This document shows, in pieces, positions 1 to 8,979 of a stretch of 64,000 nucleotides of DNA (its first letter is position 1; every line of letters starts with the position of its first letter). The DNA comes from Spirochaeta africana DSM 8902 (lineage in GTDB: Bacteria > Spirochaetota > Spirochaetia > DSM-27196 > DSM-8902). The translations under genes and the position numbers were made by a program. The stretch spans positions 248,001 to 312,000 of the forward strand of contig NC_017098.1 of the NCBI RefSeq assembly GCF_000242595.2. Reading direction: 5' to 3'. The notes under the pieces are model-generated. The model saw nothing but the letters and a program-made list of their open reading frames with translations, ran no database searches and was not told the origin of the DNA.

Positions 1-35
1 AGCGCAAGAAGCTGAAGATTGGATGGGGTGTATAA
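1..35 (+). CDS. secD: SecD C-terminal end (partial)
   Basis: Only the last ten codons are inside the window. The frame entering from the left reads RKKLKIGWGV and stops at TAA (33-35). That stop shares its last base with the secF ATG at 35, giving a TAATG overlap. SecD is the larger partner of SecF in the SecDF complex, which uses the proton gradient to help proteins leave the Sec channel. The identification rests on position and coupling to secF, not on the short sequence, so it is an inference. Confidence 0.6.
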   Translation, partial: RKKLKIGWGV

Positions 36-1105
36 TGAAGCGAGCAATTCCTTTTACTAAATACCGGTTTGCTGCTCTGGTTTTTTCACTGCTGGTGATT
101 ACTGCCGGGATTGCAATGACGGTTTCGCAGGGTGGGTTCAATCTCGGGATTGATTTTCAGCCGGGTCTGCGCATGCAGGTTCAGCTGGACGGGCAGAATG
201 TTACCCCGGAAGAGGTAAGCGCGGCGGTACGCAGCCTTACCGATATCCAGGCGGTTCAGGTTGGCGATCCTGCCGATCAGAGCTTTATGGTTCGGGTGCA
301 GGACGACGGCGATATTGCAGATTTCAGCGTGGTTACTGCCGAGCAGCTGCTGGACCTGCTGAAGGCTGCTTTTGGCGAGGTAGAGGTCCAGGAGACGGCC
401 TATGTCGGGCCGCGCTTCAGTCAAGACCTGACCGGTAACGCTATCTGGCTGCTGATTGGTGTTTTCGGACTGATCCTGGCCTATATCTGGTTCCGGTTCC
501 GTCTCACCTATGCTGCCTCGGCAATCGTTACCCTGGTGCACGACGTTATTGTTATGCTGGGGGTGATCGGGGCCTTTCAGCTCGAGGTGACTACCGCGAC
601 TATTGCGGCTGTACTCACCATTATCGGGTACTCGCTGAATGACACCATCGTTATCTTTGATCGTATCCGCGAAAACGAGACCCTGCTGCGCGAGGCCCCG
701 CATACCCAGGTAATCGATACATCGATTACCCAGTCGCTGACGCGAACGATTATTACATCGGTTACCACCCTGCTGGCTGTGGGCGCCATCTATGTCTTTG
801 CTGTCGGCGAGATTCAGCTGTTCGCACTGAACCTGATGGTGGGTATCGTGGTTGGTACCTACTCCTCGATTTTCGTTGCCAGTCCGGCTCTGCTGGTGTT
901 TACCAAGCAAAAGAAGAAGCGACGGGCTAAAAAGGCGGTGCAGGACGGCGATGCCCCGGCAGCAGCTGCACCGGCCAAAGCCGGCAGTAAAACTGCCAAC
1001 GAGGTCAGCTTTGCCGAGAAGAAGGCCATGATCGAGCAGATGGCGCAGAAACGCAGCGCCAACAAGGCCGGTACCGGCAAGCCGAAAAAGGGCAAAAAGA
1101 AGTAG
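35..1105 (+). CDS. secF: Protein translocase subunit SecF
   Basis: SecF is an inner-membrane subunit of SecDF, which helps pull exported proteins across the membrane. The 356-residue frame has a first membrane segment at about residues 9-30, a periplasmic P1-like region to about 130, and then the five-helix RND-type core. The family motif GYSLNDTIVIFDRIRENE is present in the core. I chose ATG 35 over the in-frame ATG 23 because the upstream frame stops at 33-35 and so couples to it. The last 60 residues or so are a very basic Ala/Lys tail ending KPKKGKKK, longer than in typical SecF and presumably cytoplasmic. A strong intrinsic terminator follows, so secF closes its operon. Confidence 0.95.
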   Translation: MKRAIPFTKYRFAALVFSLLVITAGIAMTVSQGGFNLGIDFQPGLRMQVQLDGQNVTPEEVSAAVRSLTDIQAVQVGDPADQSFMVRVQDDGDIADFSVVTAEQLLDLLKAAFGEVEVQETAYVGPRFSQDLTGNAIWLLIGVFGLILAYIWFRFRLTYAASAIVTLVHDVIVMLGVIGAFQLEVTTATIAAVLTIIGYSLNDTIVIFDRIRENETLLREAPHTQVIDTSITQSLTRTIITSVTTLLAVGAIYVFAVGEIQLFALNLMVGIVVGTYSSIFVASPALLVFTKQKKKRRAKKAVQDGDAPAAAAPAKAGSKTANEVSFAEKKAMIEQMAQKRSANKAGTGKPKKGKKK

Positions 1106-1165
1106 CGGCAGCTGCTGTAGAATCTGTTCTGTTTTCTGACCGTTTTCTGGTCGGGAAAAGAGAGG

Positions 1166-1195
1166 CCGCCACCTGCACAGGGTGGCGGTTTTTTT
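1166..1195 (+). terminator. Intrinsic terminator after secF
   Basis: Perfect 8-bp stem CCGCCACC/GGTGGCGG with a 7-base loop, followed by seven T. It separates secF from the next gene, whose promoter starts two bases further on. Confidence 0.9.
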
Positions 1196-1196
1196 A

Positions 1197-1225
1197 TTGA
1201 CTGGGGTGCGTCTACAGCGTACAGT
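1197..1225 (+). promoter_or_regulatory. Sigma70-type promoter placed for a leaderless mRNA
   Basis: TTGACT (1197-1202), 17-bp spacer, TACAGT (1220-1225). The ATG of the transporter gene lies six bases beyond the -10 box, about where transcription should begin, and there is no Shine-Dalgarno. Confidence 0.65.
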
Positions 1226-1231
1226 AGCCGC

Positions 1232-3493
1232 ATGAAGCGCTTTGGTACCTTTAGCGGGGTTTTTGTCCCCAGTTTCGAGGCAATCCTCGGGGCCGTGCTG
1301 TTCCTGATCCTGCCATTACTGGTTGGCCAGGTAGGGATGGTGAATATGCTGATCATTGTGGTGCTGGCAAACACCGCTACCCTGGCAACCGGCTTTTCTA
1401 TAGCCGATTCAGCCACCAATCTGGCTGATGTAGGCGGCGGCGGGATGTATGCGGTGTCCAAGCAGTCGCTGGGGCGTGCCTTTGGCGGTTCAATCGGTGT
1501 GCAGATCTATATTGCCCAGGCCGTGTCGATCGGCTTTTACTGCATCGGTTTTGCCGAACCGCTGGAGCCCCTGCTGCGACAGTTCGCGCCGGCCGCAGCA
1601 ATTATCGAGCAGTACGGACTGAGTTCGCTGCAGACGCGGCAGGTTATTGCCACCCTGTTTGCCGTAGTTGGGCTGATTGTTGCCCTGGTGGGTGCCGATT
1701 TCGTTTCCGGACTGCAGATGATCATTCTGGTGGTCCTTTCGGCAGCGGTGCTGGCCATCTTTGTTTCACCACTGATGAACCCGACCTACGAAGGCAGCCG
1801 GCTGTTTGCGGCTGCACCGAATCTGACGGGCTCAGGTGTCAGGATCGGGTTTGCGGCTGCCTTTGCCATTTTCTTTCCTGCGGTTACCGGTATCGATGCC
1901 GGGGTCGGGATGAGCGGCAGCCTCAAGACCCCGCAGCGCAGCCTGGTGATCGGGACATTTGCCGCTATCGGTGTCACCACCGCGGTATACCTGGGTGTTA
2001 CCGTGGTATTCGGTTTTGTCGATCCTCAGCTCCTGCTTCCGCGTAACGGTCAGACGGTAACCACCCTGGATCTGTTTTCGCAAACCCCTGTACTACCCCT
2101 GGTATTGATGGCCGGTATCCTGCTGGCAACCAGCTCATCGGCGCTGTCCTATTTTCTTACGGCCCCGCGAACCCTGCAGGCCCTGATTGCCGATAACGTG
2201 ATGCCAAGGCAAACGGGGTTTCTGGGGCGTGATTTCCGTGCCGGCGGCAGTGAGCCGCGTATCGCCGCGCTACTTACCTTCGCCATCACCACCGGGGTTA
2301 TCTGGTCAGGTGACATCAGTTTCATCTCGATGGTGGTTGGTATCTGCTTTCTGGTGGTGTACGGATGGGTGAACTTTGCTGCCTTCCTGGAGCATATCAG
2401 CGGTAACCCGAGTTTTCGCCCCAGCAGTCGTGGTCACTGGCTGATCTCCCTGTACGGTTTTCTGTTATGCCTGGGGATAATCGCCCTGTTCAATATCTGG
2501 GTAGGGATTGCCGTGCTGGCATTCCAGGTAACCATCTTCTCGCTTATCCTCAGGTACAAAACCGGCAGCCAGCTTGAAGGGGTGTGGTGGGGCGCCCTGT
2601 TTGCCTTGATGCAGTGGCTGTTTGGCCGCATGGGCAAGATTATCCAGGGAACCAAGAACTGGCGACCTATAGTCGGTACTTTTGCTTTCCATGATCGTCC
2701 AAACCAGATTGATGGCATGCTGGAGATGGGCAAGCGCCTGGCAGAGTACAAGGGGATTGTGTCGATGCATGTGCTTGCCGACCGTGGCGAGGATGACGCC
2801 GAGATCGAGCTGCGTACACCGACTACGGCACATGTGCTGCGCTACAATGGCGACAGCGTAAACACCATGCTTTCCGGTATCATCCAGTCGGTACCTGCTG
2901 CCGGTTTTGGTATGAATACCGTGATGCTGCCGGTCGACCCCCGGTTTGATGCCGCCTCGCTGATCGAGTATGCACTGCGGCTGGACAAGCATGTGCTACT
3001 GTATAAACCGGCCGGGATGACAGAGGTAGATGGCGTGACGCGCTATAATCGCATCGATGTATGGTGGAAGGGGGCCGAGAATGGCAGCCTTATGGCATTG
3101 CTGGCCCATGTTGTGCGGTACAACGACATGAAACGCAAGCAGACACCAAGTCGCATCCGGTTTCTTCGCAAGCTCTGGGGCGAGGAATCCACTGACGAGG
3201 CCCGACGCGAGATGCAGGAGCTGCTGAGGGTAGCCCGCCTGGATGGCGAGGTGGTGATAATCGACCAGGATGATCAGCCGATTGCCGCAACCGTGTGCAG
3301 CTACAGCAGTGACGCGCGCCTGGTGTTTCTGGGGCTTCCCGGCAAGCCTGCCGAGTCGGGCAAGGCTGCCGGAAGCCTGACCCGATTTTTTAATATAGAT
3401 CGCAAGATATTTCAGAAAAACTTTGAGCCCTATGCGCAGATGCCCGAGATGCTGTTTGTAAAAGCCGCGCATGTTCTGGATTTGCGGGAATAA
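1232..3493 (+). CDS. APC-superfamily (SLC12-like) transporter with cytosolic C-terminal domain
   Basis: Predicted inner-membrane permease of 753 residues. The N-terminal part, to about residue 460, has roughly twelve hydrophobic segments. It opens with a family-like Gly-rich stretch (ADVGGGGMYAVSKQSLG), and its helix 6-7 region resembles amino-acid/polyamine/organocation permeases, closest in style to bacterial relatives of cation-chloride cotransporters. About 290 residues of soluble sequence follow, as in SLC12-type proteins, where this part is regulatory. The substrate cannot be told; amino acids or K+/Na+/Cl- are the obvious candidates. The start follows a promoter with no room for a ribosome site. 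The metallopeptidase gene begins 20 bases downstream. Confidence 0.75.
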   Translation: MKRFGTFSGVFVPSFEAILGAVLFLILPLLVGQVGMVNMLIIVVLANTATLATGFSIADSATNLADVGGGGMYAVSKQSLGRAFGGSIGVQIYIAQAVSIGFYCIGFAEPLEPLLRQFAPAAAIIEQYGLSSLQTRQVIATLFAVVGLIVALVGADFVSGLQMIILVVLSAAVLAIFVSPLMNPTYEGSRLFAAAPNLTGSGVRIGFAAAFAIFFPAVTGIDAGVGMSGSLKTPQRSLVIGTFAAIGVTTAVYLGVTVVFGFVDPQLLLPRNGQTVTTLDLFSQTPVLPLVLMAGILLATSSSALSYFLTAPRTLQALIADNVMPRQTGFLGRDFRAGGSEPRIAALLTFAITTGVIWSGDISFISMVVGICFLVVYGWVNFAAFLEHISGNPSFRPSSRGHWLISLYGFLLCLGIIALFNIWVGIAVLAFQVTIFSLILRYKTGSQLEGVWWGALFALMQWLFGRMGKIIQGTKNWRPIVGTFAFHDRPNQIDGMLEMGKRLAEYKGIVSMHVLADRGEDDAEIELRTPTTAHVLRYNGDSVNTMLSGIIQSVPAAGFGMNTVMLPVDPRFDAASLIEYALRLDKHVLLYKPAGMTEVDGVTRYNRIDVWWKGAENGSLMALLAHVVRYNDMKRKQTPSRIRFLRKLWGEESTDEARREMQELLRVARLDGEVVIIDQDDQPIAATVCSYSSDARLVFLGLPGKPAESGKAAGSLTRFFNIDRKIFQKNFEPYAQMPEMLFVKAAHVLDLRE

Positions 3494-3513
3494 ACCTGCT
3501 ATTTTAGGCCGAT

Positions 3514-6507
3514 ATGAGAACCATCATTACGGCTGCACTTGCGTTGCTGCTGATTACCGTGCCCGTTGGATCCGGGCTGGCAGCCCGGGCTAATGCGGCA
3601 GAGAGCCTGTTTTCTCAGCCAAGCTCGCCACTGCCGGCTGCAGCCCATGCGCAGACGGCAGTGGGCCCGACGCCAGAATTCCAGGGGCACCTGCAGCTGG
3701 AGACCGAACACACACGGATTATCTACGAACCGCATGCCGCCGCCGCAGCACTGGAGGTGGCCGGTTTTGCCGATGAGGTGTTCCTCCAGGTCTCCGGACT
3801 GCTGGGGTATGCCCCGCCCGAGCGGGTGCCGGTGGTTATTACCGACCGCACCGCCCTTGCCAACGGGTTTTACAGCCCGCTGCCCCACCGTATTACCCTG
3901 TTCGTTACCAGCCCGGCCGATCGTTTCCTCGGTTCCCGTACCGAAAGCTGGCTGCGTACCCTCTACACCCATGAACTGGTGCACTACATTCATCTTACCG
4001 AGCGTATTGGCATGCCCGGCCTGCTTTCGCATGTGTTCGGCCATGATCTGACTGCGGCCAACGTGGTGCTGATGCCGCTGTGGTGGATTGAGGGGATCGC
4101 GGTGTATGCGGAAACTGCCCTGGAGCCGGGCGGCAGGGGGGATTCACCGCTGTTTGCCCTTCGCTATCGTGCGCCGCTGGTCGCAGACCGCATGTGGCAC
4201 CGCCACCAGCTGCGCTATGCATCGGCCTTTCCGCCGCCGGATCGGGCGTACATCGGCGGGTATCTGCTGGTAAACTATCTTGTCGAACGATTCGGTGAGC
4301 CGGTAATCCGGGACATCAATCAGCGGTTTGTGCGGTTCCCCCTGGGCGGGATCGGTCCGGCGATCTACTCGGTTACCGGCGAGAGCTTCGCCGATCTCTA
4401 TGCCGGTATGGTTGATTCCTTGGCCGCCGATGAGCCTGCCGGCAGCGGGGCAATCGGATCCCCCGGAGGAGAGCGGATCCTGCCGCATACAGTGGGTCTG
4501 GTTCAGCTGCCCTTCAGTACCCGCCAGGGGGCGTTTGGCTACGTCCGCAGTCAGAACAGCGCCGGTGAATGGGTCGAGTATGATATTCAGGATGGTGAGT
4601 TTCACCCGGTGCGCCGCTTTCCGATTGGCCGACTCAGCGATGAGCTGTCCATATCGGCTGCACCCGACGGGAAGCACGCGGTATTTGCCCAGGTTGTTCA
4701 TAATCTCTCGCATCCGGCCGGGCAGACAATGACACCGGTTGGCTACTCTGATATCTATCTGCTTGATCATAGCGATGGCAGCGTGCGACAGCTAACCCAT
4801 GGACGGCGACTGTATCAGCCGGCCATCGGCGGGGATGTGGTGGTGGCCCTGGAGATGGTCGGCCAGTTCTACCGGCTGGTGCAGATTGATCCCGCGAGCG
4901 GGGAGGTGGAACCGTTGTACCAGCCGCCGGGCGGCAGCCTCTACGAACCCCAGGTGAGCGCCGACGGTGACCAGGTACTGGCAGTGCGAATTGTCGGCGG
5001 GCAGAGCTCGCTTGTCCGGGTAGATATGGCCACACGTGATGTCGAGAAGCTCCTGCCGGCAGGGCCGGCCGGGATCTATCGGCCGCGATTCGGACACGAC
5101 GACTCGGTGATTTTCTCTTCTGACCGCTCCGGCCGCCTGCAGCTGTATCGTATTCGGCTGGATGACGATACACCGACGGTGGAACTGCTGTTGCAGGATG
5201 TGCTCGGCGTTATTGGCGGGCAGTACCACCAGGGGTATCTGCTGTACGGAAGCTACCGGGTTGAGGGCAGTACCGCGACTGCCCTCCCGGTTGATAGGGT
5301 CGCGGCAGTCCAGGTTGCATGGCTGCCGTCCGGTGCCGATAATCGCCCTGACAGCCTTCACACCCCTGTCAGCCCGGACCACCCGGGCAACCCCGGCAGA
5401 TTGGACATTCCTGGTAACCCTGCAGAAGCGCCTCCCGGGGAATATCTTCCTGCCGGTGACCTGCCGCACCGTGACCTTCAGGATACCGCCCGTCAGTATC
5501 GCGACCTGCCCCGTCCGGGTTTCTGGCTGCCGCTGCCGCGACTGTACACCGACGGGAACGACACCATCGGTATGGCGCCGGGGATGTTCTGGCTGTTGCA
5601 GAGCGTTCTGGGTCGGCATTCACTGCAGGGGACCCTGGACTACCATCTTGCCGATGCCGAGTTGAGTATCGGGGTGGAGTACCGCCAGTTCCGGGCCTGG
5701 GGGAGCGCCGGGATTTCCGCCGCAAGCCGGTATCTGCAGAGCAGCGGTGCAGAGCAGAGCGACGAATTGCAGTGGCTCCGGCAGAATACCGTGGGGGCAC
5801 AGGTGTCCCGCGTGGTATGGAGCCGGCGACGCCTGAACTGGAACTATGCCGTGCAGGGAGGGCTTGCTGCAGCCTATACCGGCTATCCCGGCGGCGAGCT
5901 GCCGCAGTCGCTGGCAGCCCTGGGCCGGCTGCAGTATGCCGCTGCCGAGCAGGCCCCGCCAGCGGCCTTCTTCGGCTTGCGTCGGGCTGGCCTGCATGCC
6001 GGGATGCGTACCGAGGCACCGCTTGATGGCGGGCAGCAGCTGCGTGTGCTGCCATCGGCGGGCGGATTGATCCAGCTGCCGGTGCCCTGGGGATTCCAGG
6101 TGGTACGGCTCGAGCTTGATGCGATGTTTACTTCGTACGGCAGCCTGTCCGGTGCCCTGCTGCCGCGCGGCGAACCGCAGTGGGAGAGTCTGTCGGCTCC
6201 CGCCAAGCTGCGGGGCGGGATATGGTATCGACTGCCTTTGGGGCTCTATGACCGGTGGATTCCCTATGGCGGGCTGGCAGGTGCCGGGGCAAGCCTGTTC
6301 GTGCAGTCGGCCTGGTACCTGGACTCACCATCGCAGCTGGCCTGGGAGGAGAGGCTGTATGCGGGGGGCGAACTGGCGCTGGATCTGCGAATGCTGCTGT
6401 CGGTCGGAGTTCGTCCTGCACTGGGGGTGGTGTTTCGGGTGGATCCGGCCCGTGGGGGGATAGATCCGGGGGAGGATGTTCATCTGTATCTGGATCTGGT
6501 TCTGTGA
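3514..6507 (+). CDS. Exported zinc metallopeptidase-like protein with beta-propeller and possible beta-barrel
   Basis: 997 residues. A Sec signal peptide (about 1-29, ending AARANA) is followed by a gluzincin-type peptidase domain. The zinc motif HELVH is at residues 153-157, and WWIEGIAVY at 190-198 supplies the likely third ligand Glu193. Residues of about 320-600 look like TolB/WD40-type propeller blades (SADGDQVLAV, FSSDRSGRLQLYRI). A Pro/Gly-rich linker (about 610-655) precedes about 300 residues of alternating hydrophobic strands resembling an outer-membrane barrel. The likely job is processing or binding of envelope proteins; the substrate is unknown. An extended -10 box (TGcTATTTT, 3497-3505) lies eight bases before the start. 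The sensor kinase gene follows after 12 bases. Confidence 0.7.
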   Translation: MRTIITAALALLLITVPVGSGLAARANAAESLFSQPSSPLPAAAHAQTAVGPTPEFQGHLQLETEHTRIIYEPHAAAAALEVAGFADEVFLQVSGLLGYAPPERVPVVITDRTALANGFYSPLPHRITLFVTSPADRFLGSRTESWLRTLYTHELVHYIHLTERIGMPGLLSHVFGHDLTAANVVLMPLWWIEGIAVYAETALEPGGRGDSPLFALRYRAPLVADRMWHRHQLRYASAFPPPDRAYIGGYLLVNYLVERFGEPVIRDINQRFVRFPLGGIGPAIYSVTGESFADLYAGMVDSLAADEPAGSGAIGSPGGERILPHTVGLVQLPFSTRQGAFGYVRSQNSAGEWVEYDIQDGEFHPVRRFPIGRLSDELSISAAPDGKHAVFAQVVHNLSHPAGQTMTPVGYSDIYLLDHSDGSVRQLTHGRRLYQPAIGGDVVVALEMVGQFYRLVQIDPASGEVEPLYQPPGGSLYEPQVSADGDQVLAVRIVGGQSSLVRVDMATRDVEKLLPAGPAGIYRPRFGHDDSVIFSSDRSGRLQLYRIRLDDDTPTVELLLQDVLGVIGGQYHQGYLLYGSYRVEGSTATALPVDRVAAVQVAWLPSGADNRPDSLHTPVSPDHPGNPGRLDIPGNPAEAPPGEYLPAGDLPHRDLQDTARQYRDLPRPGFWLPLPRLYTDGNDTIGMAPGMFWLLQSVLGRHSLQGTLDYHLADAELSIGVEYRQFRAWGSAGISAASRYLQSSGAEQSDELQWLRQNTVGAQVSRVVWSRRRLNWNYAVQGGLAAAYTGYPGGELPQSLAALGRLQYAAAEQAPPAAFFGLRRAGLHAGMRTEAPLDGGQQLRVLPSAGGLIQLPVPWGFQVVRLELDAMFTSYGSLSGALLPRGEPQWESLSAPAKLRGGIWYRLPLGLYDRWIPYGGLAGAGASLFVQSAWYLDSPSQLAWEERLYAGGELALDLRMLLSVGVRPALGVVFRVDPARGGIDPGEDVHLYLDLVL

Positions 6508-6519
6508 TAGGCTGATGCC

Positions 6520-8979
6520 ATGAAGGCTGTTACGCTTCCGCCAGGGTTTCCCGTACGGCTCGCCGGTGCACTGATTCTGGCAGTGCTGGGCCTGTTCGGC
6601 AATCTGCTGGCAGTAGATCTGTTTTTTTCGATTGATTTTCTGCTTGGCGGCATTTTCGCCATGCTTGCCCTGCTGGTACTGGGCCCCGGCTGGGGGATTG
6701 CGGTAGCTGCGGTGGCGTCGCTGGCGACCTACAGCCTCTGGCAGCACCCCTACGCGATCGTGGTGTTCACTGCCGAGGCGGTTTTTGTTGGCCTGCTGCT
6801 GCGCAGACGTGCGGCCTGGCTGTTTACCCTCGACATTCTTTACTGGGTCAGCCTGGGGGCTGCCCAGATCTTCCTGTTCTATCATCTGGTGATGGGGATC
6901 GATCTCCAGGGCACGGTATTGATCGCGCTGAAACAGGGGGTGAACGGGATATTTAATGCCTTTGTTGCGGTCGTGCTGGTACTGATGCTACAGTTGTTAT
7001 ACAAGCGCCGGCGGCGACCATTGCTGGGGCGACATCACCTGCGCGCTATGCTGCAGCTGCTGGTGGTAGGGTTTGTTCTGATTCCCCTGCTGCTGGAGGT
7101 GGTGGTAACCGGGCGTGATGAATTCAGCTCAATCGAGAATGAAATAGCCGCACGTGTGCAGTATCAGCTGCGCGGCAGCAGGGTTCTCCTGGAACAGAAT
7201 ATTCTCAGTAGAGAGCGTCAGCTGCAGCGGTTTTCCCGGCAGCTGCATGAGGATTTCGAACTGAGTCAGGGAGATCAGGCCGATAGCGCTGCAGAGTGGT
7301 TTCTCGCCGTGCATAGCGACTTCGTGCGACTCGAGATCGAATCAGCCGCGGGCTATATTGGCGGGGCCGAACGCTCAGCTGCCGGGGAACAGCCGACGAT
7401 CGGGATAACCGCCGGACTGGAATCTCCGGAGGGCCAGGTCTATCGCCTTACCGGATATATGCAACCGGAGCGCATCATGCCGGCACAGCTGCCGGGGGCG
7501 GATGGTTCCGGGCTGTTGCTGCTTGATGCCCATGGCCGGGTCCTGGGTTCGGTTGGCGATGAACTCCCGGAGGAGCTGGCTGCCCGGGCCGCCGGCAAGG
7601 CCGGCAACCCTGGGCAGCATCTGCTGGCCCCCGCGCTGGCGCCGAATGTGTCGGTCATGGATCGCTGGCGGAGCAGCTATTTCGCCGCAGTGGAGCCCGT
7701 CGGTCAGGACATCAGTACGCCAATGTATGCCCTGTTCTACATTGCGGCCGAGGGCTACCGTAACCGCCTGTACGCCAGCTATATCCGCCTGTTTTCCATG
7801 CTGGCGGGCCTGCTGCTTTTGAGTATCCTGCTGGCATCGGCGATTACGCAGCGCTTCTTCCGTTCACTGCGTGCGATCAACGCCGTGGCCCGGGACTTGC
7901 CGGCAAGGATAGCTGCCGATCAGGAGGTCTCCTGGCCCAGCAGCATTATCCTGGAGTTTGAGGAAATCTCGGATAATTTCCATCAGGCCGGCAGCAAGAT
8001 TCGCACGATGTTTCAACAGCAGCGACAGCTCAATCGCGAACTGGAAGAGGCGCGACAGGCGGCCGAGGCCTCCAGTCGGGCCAAGAGCGAGTTTATTGCA
8101 GGCATGAGCCATGAGTTGCGTACCCCGCTGAATGCGATACTCGGGTACGCTCAGCTGCTGCGGCGCAGTGAATCCTCCGCCGAGGATCTGGACGAGATCG
8201 GCAGGGTGATCAGCTCCAGCGGGCAACATCTGCTTCGCCTTATCAATGATATCCTGCAGTATGCCGGCTCGAATATCGAGGAAATGCCGCTGGAGTATCG
8301 CCTTATCCACATTCATGACCTGGTCAAGGATCTGGAACTGATGTTTCAGGTAAAGGCGAGGCAGAAAGGAGTGGAACTGATCACCCGGGTGGACCCGGCA
8401 ATCAGGATGCAGGTGCATCTGCCCGAGCGGGCGGTGACCCAGATACTGGTAAACCTGTTGAATAATGCGCTGCAGCACGCCGCCAGCGGCCGGGTAGAGT
8501 TGTCTGCGGAAAAGCTGACGGACGGGCTGCTGTTCCGGGTACATGACACCGGCAACGGCATTCCGGTAGAAGAGCAGGAGCGGGTATTCCAGCCGTTTTA
8601 CCAGATCGGTGCCGTGCAGACCAAGCATGACGGGATCGGTCTGGGGCTGGCTATCTGCCGGCGGCTGGCGCGGGCCTTTGGCAGTGACATCGAGCTGGTG
8701 AGCACCCCTGGAGAGGGCACCGAGTTTTCCTTCCGGGTGCCGCTGCAGCAACCCACGGCAGCGGGTGCTGCAGCCGGCGGGCAGCTGCCGGAATGGCTGC
8801 GCATTGCATTGCTGGAAGAGGCCAGAAAAGGCGACATCGCCGGGATCGAGGCCCTGCTGGAGCAACATGTAGCTACAGATCCGCACCTTCAGGATTTCTC
8901 CCGGCAGGTTAAGCGACTGCTGGACTCCTTTGCCGTGGATGAGCTGGTCGAGCTGCTGCAGCCGCCTACTTCTGGGTAA
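6520..8979 (+). CDS. Membrane sensor histidine kinase
   Basis: 819 residues. Residues 1-165 form a multi-pass membrane module of about six helices, like MASE-type sensors. Another helix (about 185-202), an extracytoplasmic region (about 203-423) and a last helix (about 424-446) follow. A coiled linker leads into the HisKA domain with phospho-accepting His531 in MSHELRTPLN. The ATPase domain shows the N box (NLLNNALQHA, near 645) and the G boxes DTGNGIP and GIGLGLAI. A helical tail of about 70 residues after the ATPase domain is unassigned. No response regulator is adjacent, so the partner is unknown. Its 3' end overlaps the convergent cyclase gene by 14 bases. Confidence 0.88.
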   Translation: MKAVTLPPGFPVRLAGALILAVLGLFGNLLAVDLFFSIDFLLGGIFAMLALLVLGPGWGIAVAAVASLATYSLWQHPYAIVVFTAEAVFVGLLLRRRAAWLFTLDILYWVSLGAAQIFLFYHLVMGIDLQGTVLIALKQGVNGIFNAFVAVVLVLMLQLLYKRRRRPLLGRHHLRAMLQLLVVGFVLIPLLLEVVVTGRDEFSSIENEIAARVQYQLRGSRVLLEQNILSRERQLQRFSRQLHEDFELSQGDQADSAAEWFLAVHSDFVRLEIESAAGYIGGAERSAAGEQPTIGITAGLESPEGQVYRLTGYMQPERIMPAQLPGADGSGLLLLDAHGRVLGSVGDELPEELAARAAGKAGNPGQHLLAPALAPNVSVMDRWRSSYFAAVEPVGQDISTPMYALFYIAAEGYRNRLYASYIRLFSMLAGLLLLSILLASAITQRFFRSLRAINAVARDLPARIAADQEVSWPSSIILEFEEISDNFHQAGSKIRTMFQQQRQLNRELEEARQAAEASSRAKSEFIAGMSHELRTPLNAILGYAQLLRRSESSAEDLDEIGRVISSSGQHLLRLINDILQYAGSNIEEMPLEYRLIHIHDLVKDLELMFQVKARQKGVELITRVDPAIRMQVHLPERAVTQILVNLLNNALQHAASGRVELSAEKLTDGLLFRVHDTGNGIPVEEQERVFQPFYQIGAVQTKHDGIGLGLAICRRLARAFGSDIELVSTPGEGTEFSFRVPLQQPTAAGAAAGGQLPEWLRIALLEEARKGDIAGIEALLEQHVATDPHLQDFSRQVKRLLDSFAVDELVELLQPPTSG

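Noticed and set aside
3506-3513. GCCGATAT resembling a sigma28 -10 before the metallopeptidase gene
   Set aside because: It overlaps the start codon and the TAAA upstream is two bases too close; the extended -10 TGcTATTTT fits better.
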